From the NCBI GenBank assembly GCA_937899715.1, contig CALCNX010000035.1, positions 59,561-123,560 on the forward strand: a DNA stretch of 64,000 nt. Direction: 5' to 3'. This DNA comes from an uncultured bacterium. Lineage in GTDB: Bacteria; Bacteroidota; Ignavibacteria; Kapaibacteriales; UBA4661. Positions within the stretch are counted from its first letter, which is position 1; every line of letters starts with the position of its first letter. A program made the translations under genes and the position numbers. The notes under the pieces were generated by a model, which saw nothing but the letters and a program-made list of their open reading frames with translations, made no database searches and had not been told where the DNA came from. Positions 43,286 to 54,100 of the stretch are shown piece by piece.

Positions 43286-43777
43286 ATGGAACGACAGCTA
43301 CACACAACGCACAATAAAACGGAAACCGTTGACTTGGGCAAAGAATTTGCCGCACGACTTGTGCCCGGTGATATTATTGCCCTTTATGGTGACCTTGGTG
43401 CAGGAAAAACCGAGTTTGTGCGCGGTGTTTGTGACTTCTTTAGCGTGGGCGATATTGTTTCCAGCCCAACCTTTACCATTATCAATTCGTATAGCGGTAC
43501 ACTGCCAGACGATGACGACGATGAGATTCGTATTTATCATCTCGACCTTTACCGCATCAATTCTGAGCGCGAGCTAGGTGAAATTGGTTTTGACGAGTGT
43601 ATGGCAGCGGAAGACGCAATTAAACTCGTTGAGTGGGCAGAAAAGGCACAAGAAAGTATGCCGACTTCACGATATTCAATTATTTTCCAGCTCGACGAAA
43701 ATGAAGAAGACACGCGCCACATTGAGGTGCGTCGTACGGAAAAAACAGATATTATTGAGCCGATAGTCGTTGCGTAA
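43286..43777 (+). CDS. tsaE: tRNA threonylcarbamoyladenosine biosynthesis ATPase
   Basis: TsaE is the P-loop ATPase that works with TsaB and TsaD to make t6A at position 37 of ANN-decoding tRNAs. The 163-residue protein has Walker A GDLGAGKTEFVRG, SSPTFTIINSY, and HLDLYRINSERELGEIGFDE, which is the family signature. It begins 24 bases after the porX terminator stem and lies before the ligase gene, on the same strand. Confidence 0.95.
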   Translation: MERQLHTTHNKTETVDLGKEFAARLVPGDIIALYGDLGAGKTEFVRGVCDFFSVGDIVSSPTFTIINSYSGTLPDDDDDEIRIYHLDLYRINSERELGEIGFDECMAAEDAIKLVEWAEKAQESMPTSRYSIIFQLDENEEDTRHIEVRRTEKTDIIEPIVVA

Positions 43778-43897
43778 GATATTCTTTACCACGTCCGAAC
43801 TACCTCGTCTTAGGCTAACAAAGAGTATAGCAATAAGTACAGCACAAAATTTAACATTCACACACGTAATCATTCAAATTTTTCAACTACTACTGCC

Positions 43898-46144
43898 ATG
43901 GCAAAACAACAACAGCGCATTCAGAGCAAACAGCGCACTAAAACAACCTTTTTCACTGCCAATGAGGAAGTTACTTCCTTTCAGATGTGGATGCTCATTC
44001 CTCTGCTGCTGAATCCTCTGCTGCTTATCAATAGCCTCTCCGCACTACCATTTAGCGGCATGATTCTTTGGACTGTTTTGGCTACCGTAGCTTGCTTTTT
44101 CACGATACGTGCCCCATGGACGCTTATCGCTGTAAACCCGCTCTACATCATGAACGGTGTCCACACGGTAGATTTTTACATTAAAGCTATTTACATCGCA
44201 ACCGTCTTTGCCCTAACGTATCTCTTTACCAAATCCAATCGGAAGGAAAACGCGCCTTTACAATTCACAATACCAGAATTGCTTTGGCTTGGGTATATGG
44301 TCTGGGGAGCAATTGCGCTTACATGGTCTTTTAATCCTGTCCTGGGTTATGAGCGTCTTGTCTATATCACCGCTTTCGGTATTGGTGGTTACATCTTGGG
44401 CAAGCAAACACAGTTCTGGAAATCACGTCTTTTTTGGGATACCTTCGCCGCGACAGCATTGATAGTCGGTATTATCAATATGTGTATGTACTTCCTCGGT
44501 GATGATGCAAATATCCCGATGATGCACATTAATTTAGGTAAAGCATTTTTTGATCTCTCTTGGCGCTCCATTATCTCTTTTGACTGGATAATGTCTGCCG
44601 GTCGCCCGTCTTCAACACTTGCTTTCCGTGCATATGCCGCAACGTACCTATCAATGTCTTTGCCCTTTTTAGCGTGGTATATGCTCTCGAAGCACGTTCA
44701 GACGCTCGGACGATTCTTATTCGCTTCATCGGCATTTGCTGCCGCAACGATTATGCTCTTCCATATTCGCGCTCGCTCCGGATGGATTAGCTTTTTTGTA
44801 ACCTTTGGTGTGCTTGCTGTCATTTTTGTTATGCAAAAGCGCTGGAAAGAAGTGAAATTCTTACCTCATACCGTCGGCGTTCTCATTATCACAGCAATCA
44901 TCAGCTTTTTGCCTCCAAGCCAAGACTTCATTAACAAAGATACCAATCCGCAAAAACTCAAAGGTACCAGCAAAGAGTATACATCAACGGCTCTTGCTAC
45001 GATGGGACGGGTTTTGACATCCGACCACAACGACCGCTTCGATTTCTGGAGTATGTCCAAGCGCATTGCTTTTGAAAAATCCGCCCGTGACAGATACGAA
45101 CACCCCTTTGGTATTCCGGCATGGATACTTGGCACGGGCATCGGACAATTCCCGCTTTATGTGCCAATGTACACACCTATTCTGCACAATCTTGGCGCGG
45201 AAATCCATAACGACTGGATGCAATCTTTTATTGAGCTTGGTCCTATCGGATTTTTCTGCTGGAATGGTTTTATGCTTTCGCTTTTGTACCTCGCATGGCG
45301 CGACCGCAAAAATGGTCTGATGTTTGCATCTATCGGTGGTGTGCTGGCGTGGGTATTTGTAACGCAAACCGATTTTGCTACGCCTCGCGTCTATGCGGCT
45401 GTTTGGGTTGGTGGTTTGGCTGCTATGATTTGTTCCGAAGCCGGTGCGCGTCCTGTGCTATCGTTTAATCTTCGCTGGCCCACACCATGGCTGCGTCGTT
45501 TGGCAGGAGTCTTCTATATCTGGGTTGCTGTATCGTGGGGTTCTATGATGTGGGTTGACCGCCAGATATACGTGATGCTAACCAAAGGCGAGCCGGTGGA
45601 TGTGGTCACAGACCGCATCTTCGGAACGGTTAATGGAGACCACAATTGGAACAGCTATCAAAATGCCTTTGGCAAATACCTCATTTTTAGCCCCGTTTCC
45701 GATATGCAGCGCGCTATCAGTACACAAACTGCTAAACTCTACGCTAATCCTCAGCAGAACGAGCAGATGATTCGTTCGATGCAGGATATCGAAAAGCGTG
45801 TTTTGAAAGAACTGCTTGTGATGCATCCGAACAACTATCAGGCACTGGGACGTATGTCCGAGATCAATTATCAGCAAGGTAACTATAAGGATGCGTACGA
45901 GTGGATTAACAAATATATTGATCTCAAGCGTGACGATTTTAATCTTTACCTCTTCAGGGGGCAGGCTCAATTAGAGCTTGGCGATAGCCTTGGTGCCGGA
46001 AAATCGTTCTACCGCGCTGTGCAACTGGGCCCGCAACAACCGCTCGTACAGGATTTCTGGCAACGCCGCATTTCGCGCAAAACCCAAGAAGAGACCATTA
46101 ACCTGATGAAAACACAAGCACAAAGCACAGAAGTGCAAAAATAA
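43898..46144 (+). CDS. O-antigen ligase/polymerase-family membrane protein with TPR tail
   Basis: The 748-residue polytopic protein has about twelve hydrophobic segments in the first 550 residues. The ARSGWISFFVTFG motif and the periplasmic loop ending GAEIHNDWMQSFIELGPIGFFCW match Wzy_C (O-antigen ligase/polymerase). The last ~140 residues are soluble with TPR-like helices (YQALGRMSEINYQQGNYKDAYEW, LYLFRGQAQLELGDSLGAG). The family polymerises O-units or ligates glycans to lipid A or to proteins. Here a link with surface polysaccharide made from GDP-fucose or mannose is possible but unproven. It lies 121 bases after tsaE and is followed by a convergent terminator. Confidence 0.88.
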   Translation: MAKQQQRIQSKQRTKTTFFTANEEVTSFQMWMLIPLLLNPLLLINSLSALPFSGMILWTVLATVACFFTIRAPWTLIAVNPLYIMNGVHTVDFYIKAIYIATVFALTYLFTKSNRKENAPLQFTIPELLWLGYMVWGAIALTWSFNPVLGYERLVYITAFGIGGYILGKQTQFWKSRLFWDTFAATALIVGIINMCMYFLGDDANIPMMHINLGKAFFDLSWRSIISFDWIMSAGRPSSTLAFRAYAATYLSMSLPFLAWYMLSKHVQTLGRFLFASSAFAAATIMLFHIRARSGWISFFVTFGVLAVIFVMQKRWKEVKFLPHTVGVLIITAIISFLPPSQDFINKDTNPQKLKGTSKEYTSTALATMGRVLTSDHNDRFDFWSMSKRIAFEKSARDRYEHPFGIPAWILGTGIGQFPLYVPMYTPILHNLGAEIHNDWMQSFIELGPIGFFCWNGFMLSLLYLAWRDRKNGLMFASIGGVLAWVFVTQTDFATPRVYAAVWVGGLAAMICSEAGARPVLSFNLRWPTPWLRRLAGVFYIWVAVSWGSMMWVDRQIYVMLTKGEPVDVVTDRIFGTVNGDHNWNSYQNAFGKYLIFSPVSDMQRAISTQTAKLYANPQQNEQMIRSMQDIEKRVLKELLVMHPNNYQALGRMSEINYQQGNYKDAYEWINKYIDLKRDDFNLYLFRGQAQLELGDSLGAGKSFYRAVQLGPQQPLVQDFWQRRISRKTQEETINLMKTQAQSTEVQK

Positions 46145-46177
46145 ATGCTTGACTGAAAGCGATAGTAATACGAAAAG

Positions 46178-46206
46178 CAGGCTGCTTCCGATATGGAGAC
46201 AGCCTG
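46178..46206. terminator. Convergent terminator between the ligase and the TPR gene
   Basis: CAGGCTG (46178-46184) pairs with CAGCCTG (46200-46206), extended by AAG/TTT-type pairs on the outside. It is flanked by TTTGCTATTT on the plus side and GCTTTTCG on the minus side. It sits 34 bases after the ligase stop and 30 before the stop of the opposing gene, so it can serve both. Confidence 0.65.
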
Positions 46207-46235
46207 TTTGCTATTTGACGCTACTTGGAGTAGTA

Positions 46236-46559
46236 TTAGCTTTCTTCGTCTTCCAATTCTTCCAGCGCCGCCGATAATTCTGCAAAAGCGTGCGTGTCGC
46301 CCATTTTCTTTGCAGCGCGTAGCCCTGCTTGATAGATTTCCTTTGCCTTATCCGGCTCGTCGCCGGCGCGATAGACACCAGCAAGCATATAGTATGTCGG
46401 CACATAATCCGGTTCATCCGCGCGGAGGCGCTCAAACCAGTTTTTCGCCTGTTCAAAATCTTGACGGGCATTGTATTCCAACGCAATCGCGTATCGTGTG
46501 AAAGTGTCTTGCGGGTCTTCGCGGTGGAGTTCTAAAAGCTGTTCGAGGCGGTTGTTCAT
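46236..46559 (-). CDS. Small TPR protein
   Basis: The 107-residue soluble protein is almost entirely two to three tetratricopeptide repeats (TRYAIALEYNARQDFEQAKNW, YYMLAGVYRAGDEPDKAKEIY) and an acidic C-terminal helix (ALEELEDEES). I choose ATG 46559 because the frame upstream has no family similarity. Such small TPR proteins act as scaffolds; no partner can be named. It converges with the ligase gene and is divergent from the Nudix gene. Confidence 0.8.
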   Translation of the reverse strand: MNNRLEQLLELHREDPQDTFTRYAIALEYNARQDFEQAKNWFERLRADEPDYVPTYYMLAGVYRAGDEPDKAKEIYQAGLRAAKKMGDTHAFAELSAALEELEDEES

Positions 46560-46845
46560 TGTTGGTAGTGCAATGTAGTGGTAAAGAATTGGGATGTATT
46601 GTTGCGCAATATTCCACGATGCAGCTGACTTTTGCAAAATATTTTTACAATGTCGCCACTCACTTCCTGTACCATTCTGAGAAGGCTCTTTTGTATATCT
46701 GTGGAAAATCATCGTTTTCTGGGGATATTTAGATTTGTGCAAGAATCTTCCTCGTCGTAAATTCCTGTTCTTATTGCTTGCGCTTGGACTATTGTACTTG
46801 ACCATACCAAATGCTTCCCAAGACTCTTCATCTCTGGTATTCTTT

Positions 46846-47400
46846 ATGATTCCTCTCTGGGAAACATTAGATGTCACGCCTCTTGCAGACCTCAAAATCT
46901 TCACGGCAAAGGCAGTGCGCCGGAAGCACCCCAAACGCGATGCAATCGGTACGTTCTATGTGCTGGATTCTGCCGAATGGGTGAACATCATACCACTTAC
47001 TGCCGACAAACACGTCGTGATGATTCGTCAGTATCGGCATGGAACCGGGGCTATCACCCTCGAAGTGCCAGGTGGACTGGTCGAGCGTGGTGAAGACCCC
47101 CGTAAAGCAGGAATGAGAGAATGTCGGGAAGAAACCGGCTATGCTGCTTCGGAGAGCGCATTGCTTCTGGGCATCAACGAGCCGAATCCGGCATTTATGA
47201 ATAATCAATGTTATTCATATCTTTGGCAAGATTGCAAACCCGCTCAAGCACAAGCATTTGATGAATTTGAAGATATTGAAGTCGAACTCGTTCCGCTCAG
47301 CGCAATTCCCCGACTCGTTGCCGACGGAACAATCAAACATTCGCTTACATTGACTGCATTTTTCTATTATACCCTACGATTTGGTGCGATTTCCGAGTAA
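46846..47400 (+). CDS. Nudix hydrolase (ADP-ribose pyrophosphatase-like)
   Basis: The 184-residue protein contains a complete Nudix box, GGLVERGEDPRKAG followed by MRECREETGY, with the metal-binding Glu residues. Upstream is VVMIRQYRHGTGAITLEVPGG, typical of the ADP-ribose/nucleoside-diphosphate-sugar pyrophosphatase branch. ATG 46846 removes a hydrophobic extension that would start at 46735 and looks unrelated. It precedes parA by 81 bases. Confidence 0.9.
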   Translation: MIPLWETLDVTPLADLKIFTAKAVRRKHPKRDAIGTFYVLDSAEWVNIIPLTADKHVVMIRQYRHGTGAITLEVPGGLVERGEDPRKAGMRECREETGYAASESALLLGINEPNPAFMNNQCYSYLWQDCKPAQAQAFDEFEDIEVELVPLSAIPRLVADGTIKHSLTLTAFFYYTLRFGAISE

Positions 47401-47481
47401 TGTCGCCTTCAAACCATTTCTGCAAATGCTGTCTGCTTGAACCCACGCTGTACAAGTTTCACGTTTTTCACCGATGTCGTT

Positions 47482-48384
47482 ATGGCACGAGTAATTGCTG
47501 TTGCTAATCAAAAGGGCGGTGTTGGTAAAACAACTACCGCCGTCAATCTTTCTGCTTCTTTTGCCGCCGCCGAGCAGCCCACGCTCTTGATAGACATTGA
47601 CCCGCAGGCAAATGCCTCGAACGGTCTTGGAATCAAGACGCGGGACTTGGAGAAAACCGTCTATGAAGTGCTGGTCGGGACAATGGCTGTTCAGGATGCT
47701 GTCGTGCCGACGGAAATGCCGCATCTGGACGTGCTACCGTCGCACATTAACCTTGTCGGTGCAGAGATTGAAATTGTGGATGTCAAAAACCGCGAGCGAT
47801 TGCTTGCAGAGCGCATCAATTCTATTCGTCACAAGTATAAATTTATTGTGATTGATTGCCCGCCTTCGCTTGGGTTGCTCACGCTGAATGCGCTAACGGC
47901 GGCAGACTCCATCCTTGTGCCGGTACAGTGCGAATACTACGCATTGGAGGGCTTGGGGCAGCTGTTGAATACGATTTCGATTGTCCGCAAGCACCTCAAT
48001 CCACGCCTTGAAATTGAGGGCGTACTTTTGACCATGTACGACAATCGTTTGCGCCTCTCCAATCAGGTGGTGCAAGAAGTGACGCGGCATTTGGGCGAGA
48101 AAGTCTGCAAAACAATTATCGGACGCAATGTACGCCTTGCCGAAGCACCCAGCCACGGCAAACCCGTCATTCTCTACGATGCACTTTCCATCGGTGCGAA
48201 GCATTACCTGGATTTGGTGCAAGAAATCCTCGACCGCGAAAAACTGCGTCTTTCCGGTCACAATCATAATGGCAGCACATCCGATAGCAGCACACCCGAA
48301 ATTGCTACCGGTGCTGAGGCTGCATCCGCCGCCGTTTCCGCCGTTGCTTCGGCAATGCAAGAGCCGATAAAACAAGGTAAATAG
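47482..48384 (+). CDS. parA: Chromosome partition ATPase ParA (Soj)
   Basis: The 300-residue Walker-type ATPase drives segregation of the replication origin with ParB. Motifs are NQKGGVGKTTTAVNL (deviant Walker A with signature Lys), LIDIDPQANAS and VIDCPPSLGLLTLNAL. It starts at ATG 47482; the upstream frame to 47437 has no similarity. The C-terminal ~40 residues (Ser/Ala-rich) are an extension. It is followed by parB after 57 bases, the usual order. No parS site (TGTTTCACGTGAAACA type) was found within the window. Confidence 0.95.
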   Translation: MARVIAVANQKGGVGKTTTAVNLSASFAAAEQPTLLIDIDPQANASNGLGIKTRDLEKTVYEVLVGTMAVQDAVVPTEMPHLDVLPSHINLVGAEIEIVDVKNRERLLAERINSIRHKYKFIVIDCPPSLGLLTLNALTAADSILVPVQCEYYALEGLGQLLNTISIVRKHLNPRLEIEGVLLTMYDNRLRLSNQVVQEVTRHLGEKVCKTIIGRNVRLAEAPSHGKPVILYDALSIGAKHYLDLVQEILDREKLRLSGHNHNGSTSDSSTPEIATGAEAASAAVSAVASAMQEPIKQGK

Positions 48385-48441
48385 TACGCTTTTACTTGAT
48401 TACGTATTACCCGCAAGGGTTACAACCTTCCTCACTTAACT

Positions 48442-49593
48442 ATGGCAAAACGAGCCGTTTCACTTGGCAAAGGCTTAGACGCGCTATTGCCGTCGAGTTT
48501 TAGCATCGAACCGCCGGATACCGCGCAATATGATGACGGCAAATCCGTCGGCGTTATCGCCATGATTGAGGTAAAGCGTGTGCGTCCTAACCCCATGCAG
48601 CCACGTCAGGATTTTGACCGCGAGGCACTGGATGACTTGAAGAAATCCATCAAGGAAAAAGGCGTTATTCAGCCGATAACCGTTCGGCGCACCGAAGACG
48701 GGTACGAAATTATTGCCGGAGAGCGCCGCGTCCGTGCTTCCAGCGAAGCGGGCTTGGAGACGATTCCTGCCTATATTCTCGACATCGAAACCGATGCCGA
48801 TATGCTTGAGTTGGCGCTCATTGAGAATGTGCAGCGCGAAAATCTCAATCCAATTGAGGTCGCTCTTGGTTACAAGCGCCTTATGGAGGAATGTCGCCTC
48901 ACACAAGAAGAAGTCTCGAAAAAAGTTGGCAAAGACCGTACGACCATCACAAATTTCCTGCGTCTTCTTCGTCTGCCGGATGAGATACAGCGCTCGCTCC
49001 GCCAAAAGAAGCTCTCTATGGGGCATGCCCGCGCCATTCTTGCCATTTCCGACGAGGACAAGCAGCGCGAAGTCTTTAAGGAAGTCCGCGCACAAGAATT
49101 TTCCGTGCGGAAGACCGAAGAAATCGTCAAAAAAATAGAAGCCGGTGCAACAATGGACGAGGCGCTTGCAGAAAAGCCTACACTGCCTGTTGCTCCCACT
49201 TTTCACGGCGATATTGACCAACCAATTGCAGAGTTTGCGCCTCGCCCCGGTAGTGTCGGTGGGCATAACGCTCCTTTTGCCAAACATCCTACTGTTGCTA
49301 TCAATACCGATGGCTTTGCTATTCCTGAGGATTTGAAAAGTGAGTTTGCGCCCGCCTCTACTGAGCAACAAGCGAGTGAGAAAAATAATTCGGCTCCCGA
49401 ACCGCCGCCGGAGCGTGATGCGGCTATCGTGGCATTAGAAACGAAACTGCGTCATATCCTCGCAACGCAAGTACGCATCAAGATGCGCCCGAATGCACAC
49501 AATGGCGTGATTGAAATTGATTTTTACTCCTCAGACGAGCTTGACCGCTTAACGGAACTTTTCGATATCATTGAGCGCGAGCAATATTCGTGA
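48442..49593 (+). CDS. parB: Chromosome partition protein ParB (CTPase)
   Basis: The 383-residue centromere-binding clamp has the N-terminal ParA-activating part (KRAVSLGKGLDALLP) and the CTPase motifs PMQPRQDFD and IIAGERRVRASSEAG. A helix-turn-helix follows in TQEEVSKKVGKDRTTITNFLRLLRLP. An acidic, Pro/Ala-rich linker (about 240-330) is longer than in most ParB proteins, and a C-terminal dimerisation domain follows (about 335-383). It is downstream of parA and upstream of acpS on the same strand. Confidence 0.95.
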   Translation: MAKRAVSLGKGLDALLPSSFSIEPPDTAQYDDGKSVGVIAMIEVKRVRPNPMQPRQDFDREALDDLKKSIKEKGVIQPITVRRTEDGYEIIAGERRVRASSEAGLETIPAYILDIETDADMLELALIENVQRENLNPIEVALGYKRLMEECRLTQEEVSKKVGKDRTTITNFLRLLRLPDEIQRSLRQKKLSMGHARAILAISDEDKQREVFKEVRAQEFSVRKTEEIVKKIEAGATMDEALAEKPTLPVAPTFHGDIDQPIAEFAPRPGSVGGHNAPFAKHPTVAINTDGFAIPEDLKSEFAPASTEQQASEKNNSAPEPPPERDAAIVALETKLRHILATQVRIKMRPNAHNGVIEIDFYSSDELDRLTELFDIIEREQYS

Positions 49594-49685
49594 GAAATTT
49601 CTCGACGAAGATTGTTATGAAGAGCCGCAAAGAGGGGTACTCGTTTTTGCGTGAATCCCACAAAACCCACCAATACCTACGCAGT

Positions 49686-50081
49686 ATGATTCTCGGCATC
49701 GGTACAGATATTGTCCTTGTAACGCGAATTCAAGACGCACTGGAAAAATATGGAGATCGTTTTCTCCGGCGGATTTTTACTGAGGGTGAACGTGCGTACT
49801 GCGAGGCACAAAAGTATAAATTCCAGCACTATGCCGCTCGATTTGCCGCAAAAGAAGCCTTCAGCAAGGCAATCGGCACAGGACTTACGGGCGATATGAC
49901 GTGGACTTCGGTCGAAGTAGTCAAGCGGCGCGGCGGTGAGCCTTTCTTGCGCTTGCATAACAAAATTGCCGAAAAATATGGTGCTTGCCGTGTATTTGTT
50001 TCGCTCTCGCATACCTCAGAAAGCGCATTGGCGATGGTTGCAATTGAAACTGACGACGCAGCACTTCTCAGACAACTCTGA
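49686..50081 (+). CDS. acpS: Holo-[acyl-carrier-protein] synthase
   Basis: AcpS transfers 4'-phosphopantetheine from CoA to acyl carrier protein. The 131-residue protein starts MILGIGTDIVLV with the catalytic Asp, has RFAAKEAFSKAIGTG with the Mg-binding Glu, and ends with SLSHTSESALAMV, all typical. ATG 49686 is used because the frame from 49590 adds 32 unrelated residues overlapping parB's end. It lies between parB and arginase on the same strand. Confidence 0.95.
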   Translation: MILGIGTDIVLVTRIQDALEKYGDRFLRRIFTEGERAYCEAQKYKFQHYAARFAAKEAFSKAIGTGLTGDMTWTSVEVVKRRGGEPFLRLHNKIAEKYGACRVFVSLSHTSESALAMVAIETDDAALLRQL

Positions 50082-50120
50082 CATTATTCTTCTCAAATTT
50101 CATTTTTTGTGAGCTTGATT

Positions 50121-51038
50121 ATGAGCAAACATCATCATGTACAAATTATCGGCTATCCCAGCGATTTAGGTGCAGGGCGGCGTGGCGTGGATATGGGACC
50201 TTCGGCACTGCGTATTGCGGGCATCACACGGAAACTCGAAACGCTTGGCTATACCGTAACCGACGAAGGCGATATTCCCGTTAATGCGCTGGAAGTTGAG
50301 GACGAAGGCTCATCAAATTTGAAGTTCTTGGCTGAAATTGCCCGTGCAACCACAATTCTGGCAGAGCGCGTAGAAGCAGCGCTGGACGCAAACCGCTTTC
50401 CGCTTATTCTTGGCGGCGACCATTCTATGGGCATCGGCTCGCTGGGCGGTGTGGCGGCACATTGCAAGCGCGAAGGTAAGCGCTTGGGGGTAGTCTGGAT
50501 AGATGCACACGCTGATATGAACACGCCGGAGACGACACCATCCGGGAACATACACGGTATGCCGCTTGCTGTGGCAATGGGGCTTGGTCATCCCAAACTC
50601 AAAGCCATCGGTGGTGATTTTGTAAAGGTGCAGCCGGAAAATGTGGTAATTATTGCTGCCCGCGACCTTGATGCGGGCGAAGTGGAGCTTATCAAACGCC
50701 TGAATGTAAGCGCTTATACGATGTTCGACATAGATAAACGCGGCATTTACCCGATAATTGCCGAAGTGGTTGAGAAATTACGCGCTCAGGTTGACCACTT
50801 GCACGTCAGTTTTGACCTAGATGGTGTTGACCCGCTTGTTGCACCGGGTGTAGGTACACCAGTTCCGGGCGGTTTATCGTTCCGCGAGGCGCATTTTGTG
50901 ATGGAGTATCTCGCCGAAACGCAAATGGTCGGCTCACTGGATGTAACGGAAGTCAACCCAATTCTGGACACGCGCAATAGCACTGCTGTCTTTGCCACAG
51001 AGGTCGTTAGTTCCTGTATGGGTAAGCGTATTTTGTAG
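50121..51038 (+). CDS. rocF: Arginase
   Basis: The 305-residue Mn-dependent ureohydrolase splits arginine to ornithine and urea. Manganese-site motifs are LGGDHSMGIG, WIDAHADMNTP and SFDLDGVDP, with the substrate loop SGNIHGMPLA. These match true arginases (RocF type) more than agmatinases or formimidoylglutamases, notably PSDLGAGRRGVDMGPSALR at the N-terminus. ATG 50121 is preferred to a GTG at 50109. It is 39 bases after acpS, and no urease or ornithine-aminotransferase gene is adjacent. Confidence 0.93.
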   Translation: MSKHHHVQIIGYPSDLGAGRRGVDMGPSALRIAGITRKLETLGYTVTDEGDIPVNALEVEDEGSSNLKFLAEIARATTILAERVEAALDANRFPLILGGDHSMGIGSLGGVAAHCKREGKRLGVVWIDAHADMNTPETTPSGNIHGMPLAVAMGLGHPKLKAIGGDFVKVQPENVVIIAARDLDAGEVELIKRLNVSAYTMFDIDKRGIYPIIAEVVEKLRAQVDHLHVSFDLDGVDPLVAPGVGTPVPGGLSFREAHFVMEYLAETQMVGSLDVTEVNPILDTRNSTAVFATEVVSSCMGKRIL

Positions 51039-51196
51039 AACTGCTTTTCTCTTGCAGAACGACAACGGTTCGGTTCAAATGCCATATCAACAATTGCTAT
51101 GAATGTAGCCCATGCGTAAAGAGTGGGCTACATTTTGTCCTTTCAGTCCTCCACGCAATCCATTTTTCGCGCAACCCACTTTTTAGCTCCTCCGCT

Positions 51197-54100
51197 ATGA
51201 ACTTCATACCCCGCGCGTTCCTTACGCTTGCAGCTGCTCTGTGCCTCGCCGCTATGCCTTTCCGCCTTTTTGCACAGGTATCTCCGCAAAAAGAAATCTC
51301 ATTTGAGCGTCTGACGGTCAAGAATGGCTTATCGCAAGGCTCAGTGCTGTGCATTTTGCAAGACAAGCGTGGATTTATGTGGTTTGGTACGGAAGACGGG
51401 TTGAATCGCTACGACGGTCATTCGTTCAAGGTTTTTCGCTCCAATCCCCGTGATACGGTTTCGCTGGCAAGAAATTACATTGAGGCGTTATACGAGGACA
51501 AAGAAGGTACGCTGTGGGTTGGTACAAAGGGCGGTTTATGCCGTTTTAATCGCACGACCGAGACCTTCACGACCTTCCGTGCTGATGGCAAATCCACGTC
51601 ACTTTCCAACGCGTATGTCACCTCCATTGTGGATGATGCACGCGGTGAGTACTTGTGGGTGGGTACATACGGCGGTGGTTTGTGCCGCATGGACAAAAAA
51701 ACAGGGCTTTTCACTCCCTACCGTAAAAATCTCCGCGATGCCGGAGCGCTCCAAAGCGACATTGTCTGGCGGCTAGCTGCCGACAAGAGCGGTGCTATCT
51801 GGGTTGGCACCTACGAAGGCGGTTTGTACCGTTATATGTCGTCCTCTAATAACTTTCTACGCTTTGTGCCGGATTCTACTTCAGGGCTGACGTGGCAGGG
51901 CAATGATATTCAATCGCTTTGCACCGACCGTTTGGGTATGATTTGGATTGGCACGAATCGCTCCGGTCTGTGGCGCTTTGAGTATCGTCCTGTCTCACGG
52001 AGCGGTACTTTTACGCACTTCGCACACGACCCTGCCAACCCGAGCACCGTCGGCAGTTCTAAAATTGTGGCTGTCTTGGAAACCCGTTCCGGTGCGCTCT
52101 GGGCAGCAACCGATAATGGACTTTCGCAGATGACGAATCGGGCACTGGATCAATTTCGCACCTACCGCCGGGAGCGCGCCGAGACCGAAAGCCTTGTGAA
52201 TGATGATGTATTATCGCTTTATGAAGACAAAAGCGGAACTGTGTGGGTGGGAACGCGGGACGGTATCAGTTTTTTTAACCCGCGAACACGAAAGTTTTTG
52301 ACCTACCGCGCTTTGCCGAATATGGTGCGGGGGCTGAGTAATAACGCAGTCTGGGCGTTTGCTGAAGATAAAGAGGGCAAAATATGGATTGGTACGGAAG
52401 ACGGGCTGAACCGCATGGAGTCACAACCGCTTTCTGGCGGTGATGGCGTATTTGAGGTGTTCCGTGCTAATGATGTGCTGCCGAACCAGCTAGGAGAAAA
52501 CTTTATTTCCGCACTCTGCACCACTCGTGATGGGGCGCTCTGGATAGGCACAAACGAAACGGGAATCTACGCGCTCCGGCAGACAGGCGTGTATGGCAAG
52601 GCAAATTTTGAGCATTATTTATCCGTAACTGGCGATGAACATTCGCTTGCGAGTAATTCCATCAGTAGTATTGTCGAAGACAAGAGCGGTAGAATATGGA
52701 TAGCGACGGACGGTGGCGTGAGCCGCTTGGATGGTATAGAGGCAAGTGGGAAAGCGTTGTTTACAAACTTTCGTAAACAGGGCGTTTCGCCCGATAAAGC
52801 GCTGGCGAGCGATAAAGTGTTCGCCATATACGAAGACCGAGCGGGAATGATGTGGGTAGGCACGGAACAAGGTCTCACAAGGCTTGATGCCAAAAGTGGT
52901 TTAACCAAAACGTATCGTTCTGAAAATGGTCGGCTTGAAAGTCTGAGTGATAATAGCATACAAGCCATTTACGAAGATTCAAAGGGTAATCTTTGGCTTG
53001 CCACGGAGGGCGGACTGAATACCTTTGACCGTGCCAGCGAAAAGTTCACGGTCGTGGAGCCGACACAAGAAGGCAGTGATGCGAAACTCTCTGAAGTCCT
53101 GAAGGGTACTATTTTGACGATTCAGGAAGATAAAAGCGGGACACTGTGGTTCAGCACGAATCAGGGTTTGTTGCGCTTTCACCCTGATAAAAATGATTTT
53201 CAACTCTACGATACACGTGACGGGTTGCAAGGCACAGAATTTATAACGGGAGCAGCGCTCAAGAGCAAAAACGGGACGATGTTTTTCGGCGGCACGAATG
53301 GATTTAGCGTATTTCACCCCGATAGCATCCGCTCGAATAGCACAAGCCTGCCGATAGTATTTACCAGTTTCACTAAATTCGGGAAAGCCTTCAGCACAAA
53401 ATATCTTGATACAGTGATTGCCGAGAAGCAGCATATTATCTTGCCACACAGCGAAAATAACTTTGAGATTCGGTTTGCAGTACTCAGTTTTAGTTTTGCT
53501 TCGCGGAATCGGTATCGCTACAAACTTGAGGGGTTTGACAGCGAATGGCACTATGCCGACGCGCAACAGCACGACGCTCGCTATACCAATCTCGACCCCA
53601 ATATGTACACCTTTCGCGTCCAAGCCTGCAATTACGACGGCGAGTGGAGCGAGTCGGGTGCTGCGCTAACGATTGAAATAACGCCACCTTTCTGGGCAAC
53701 GTGGTGGTTTCGTATCGGGGCAGTTGTATTGGTGCTGGGCGGTGGTGTAGGTTTTGTGCGATGGCGTATTAAAGCGGTCGAGGAGCGTAGTAAAATACTT
53801 GAAAAACTCGTTGACCAGCGCACCAAAGAATTACAGGATTCCAACGAAGAAATAAAGCAGCAGTTCAAGGAAATTGAGCGGCAAAACGGAATTTTAGATG
53901 AGCAAGCAGCCGAAATTGAACTGAAAAACTCCGAGCTTCAAGAAGCAAATCACGCATTGAAAGACAGTGAAGAACAGCGTATGATGGAGCGGGCGCACCT
54001 CTCACAATCCGAGAAGATGGCTTCGCTGGGGCGTTTGACCAATGGTGTAGCGCACGAAATTAACAATCCCGTGAATTTTATTTCCGGCGCTGTCAAGCCC

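Noticed and set aside
47482..49593. parS centromere near parAB
   Set aside because: No sequence close to the TGTTTCACGTGAAACA pattern was seen near parAB; it is probably elsewhere in the chromosome.
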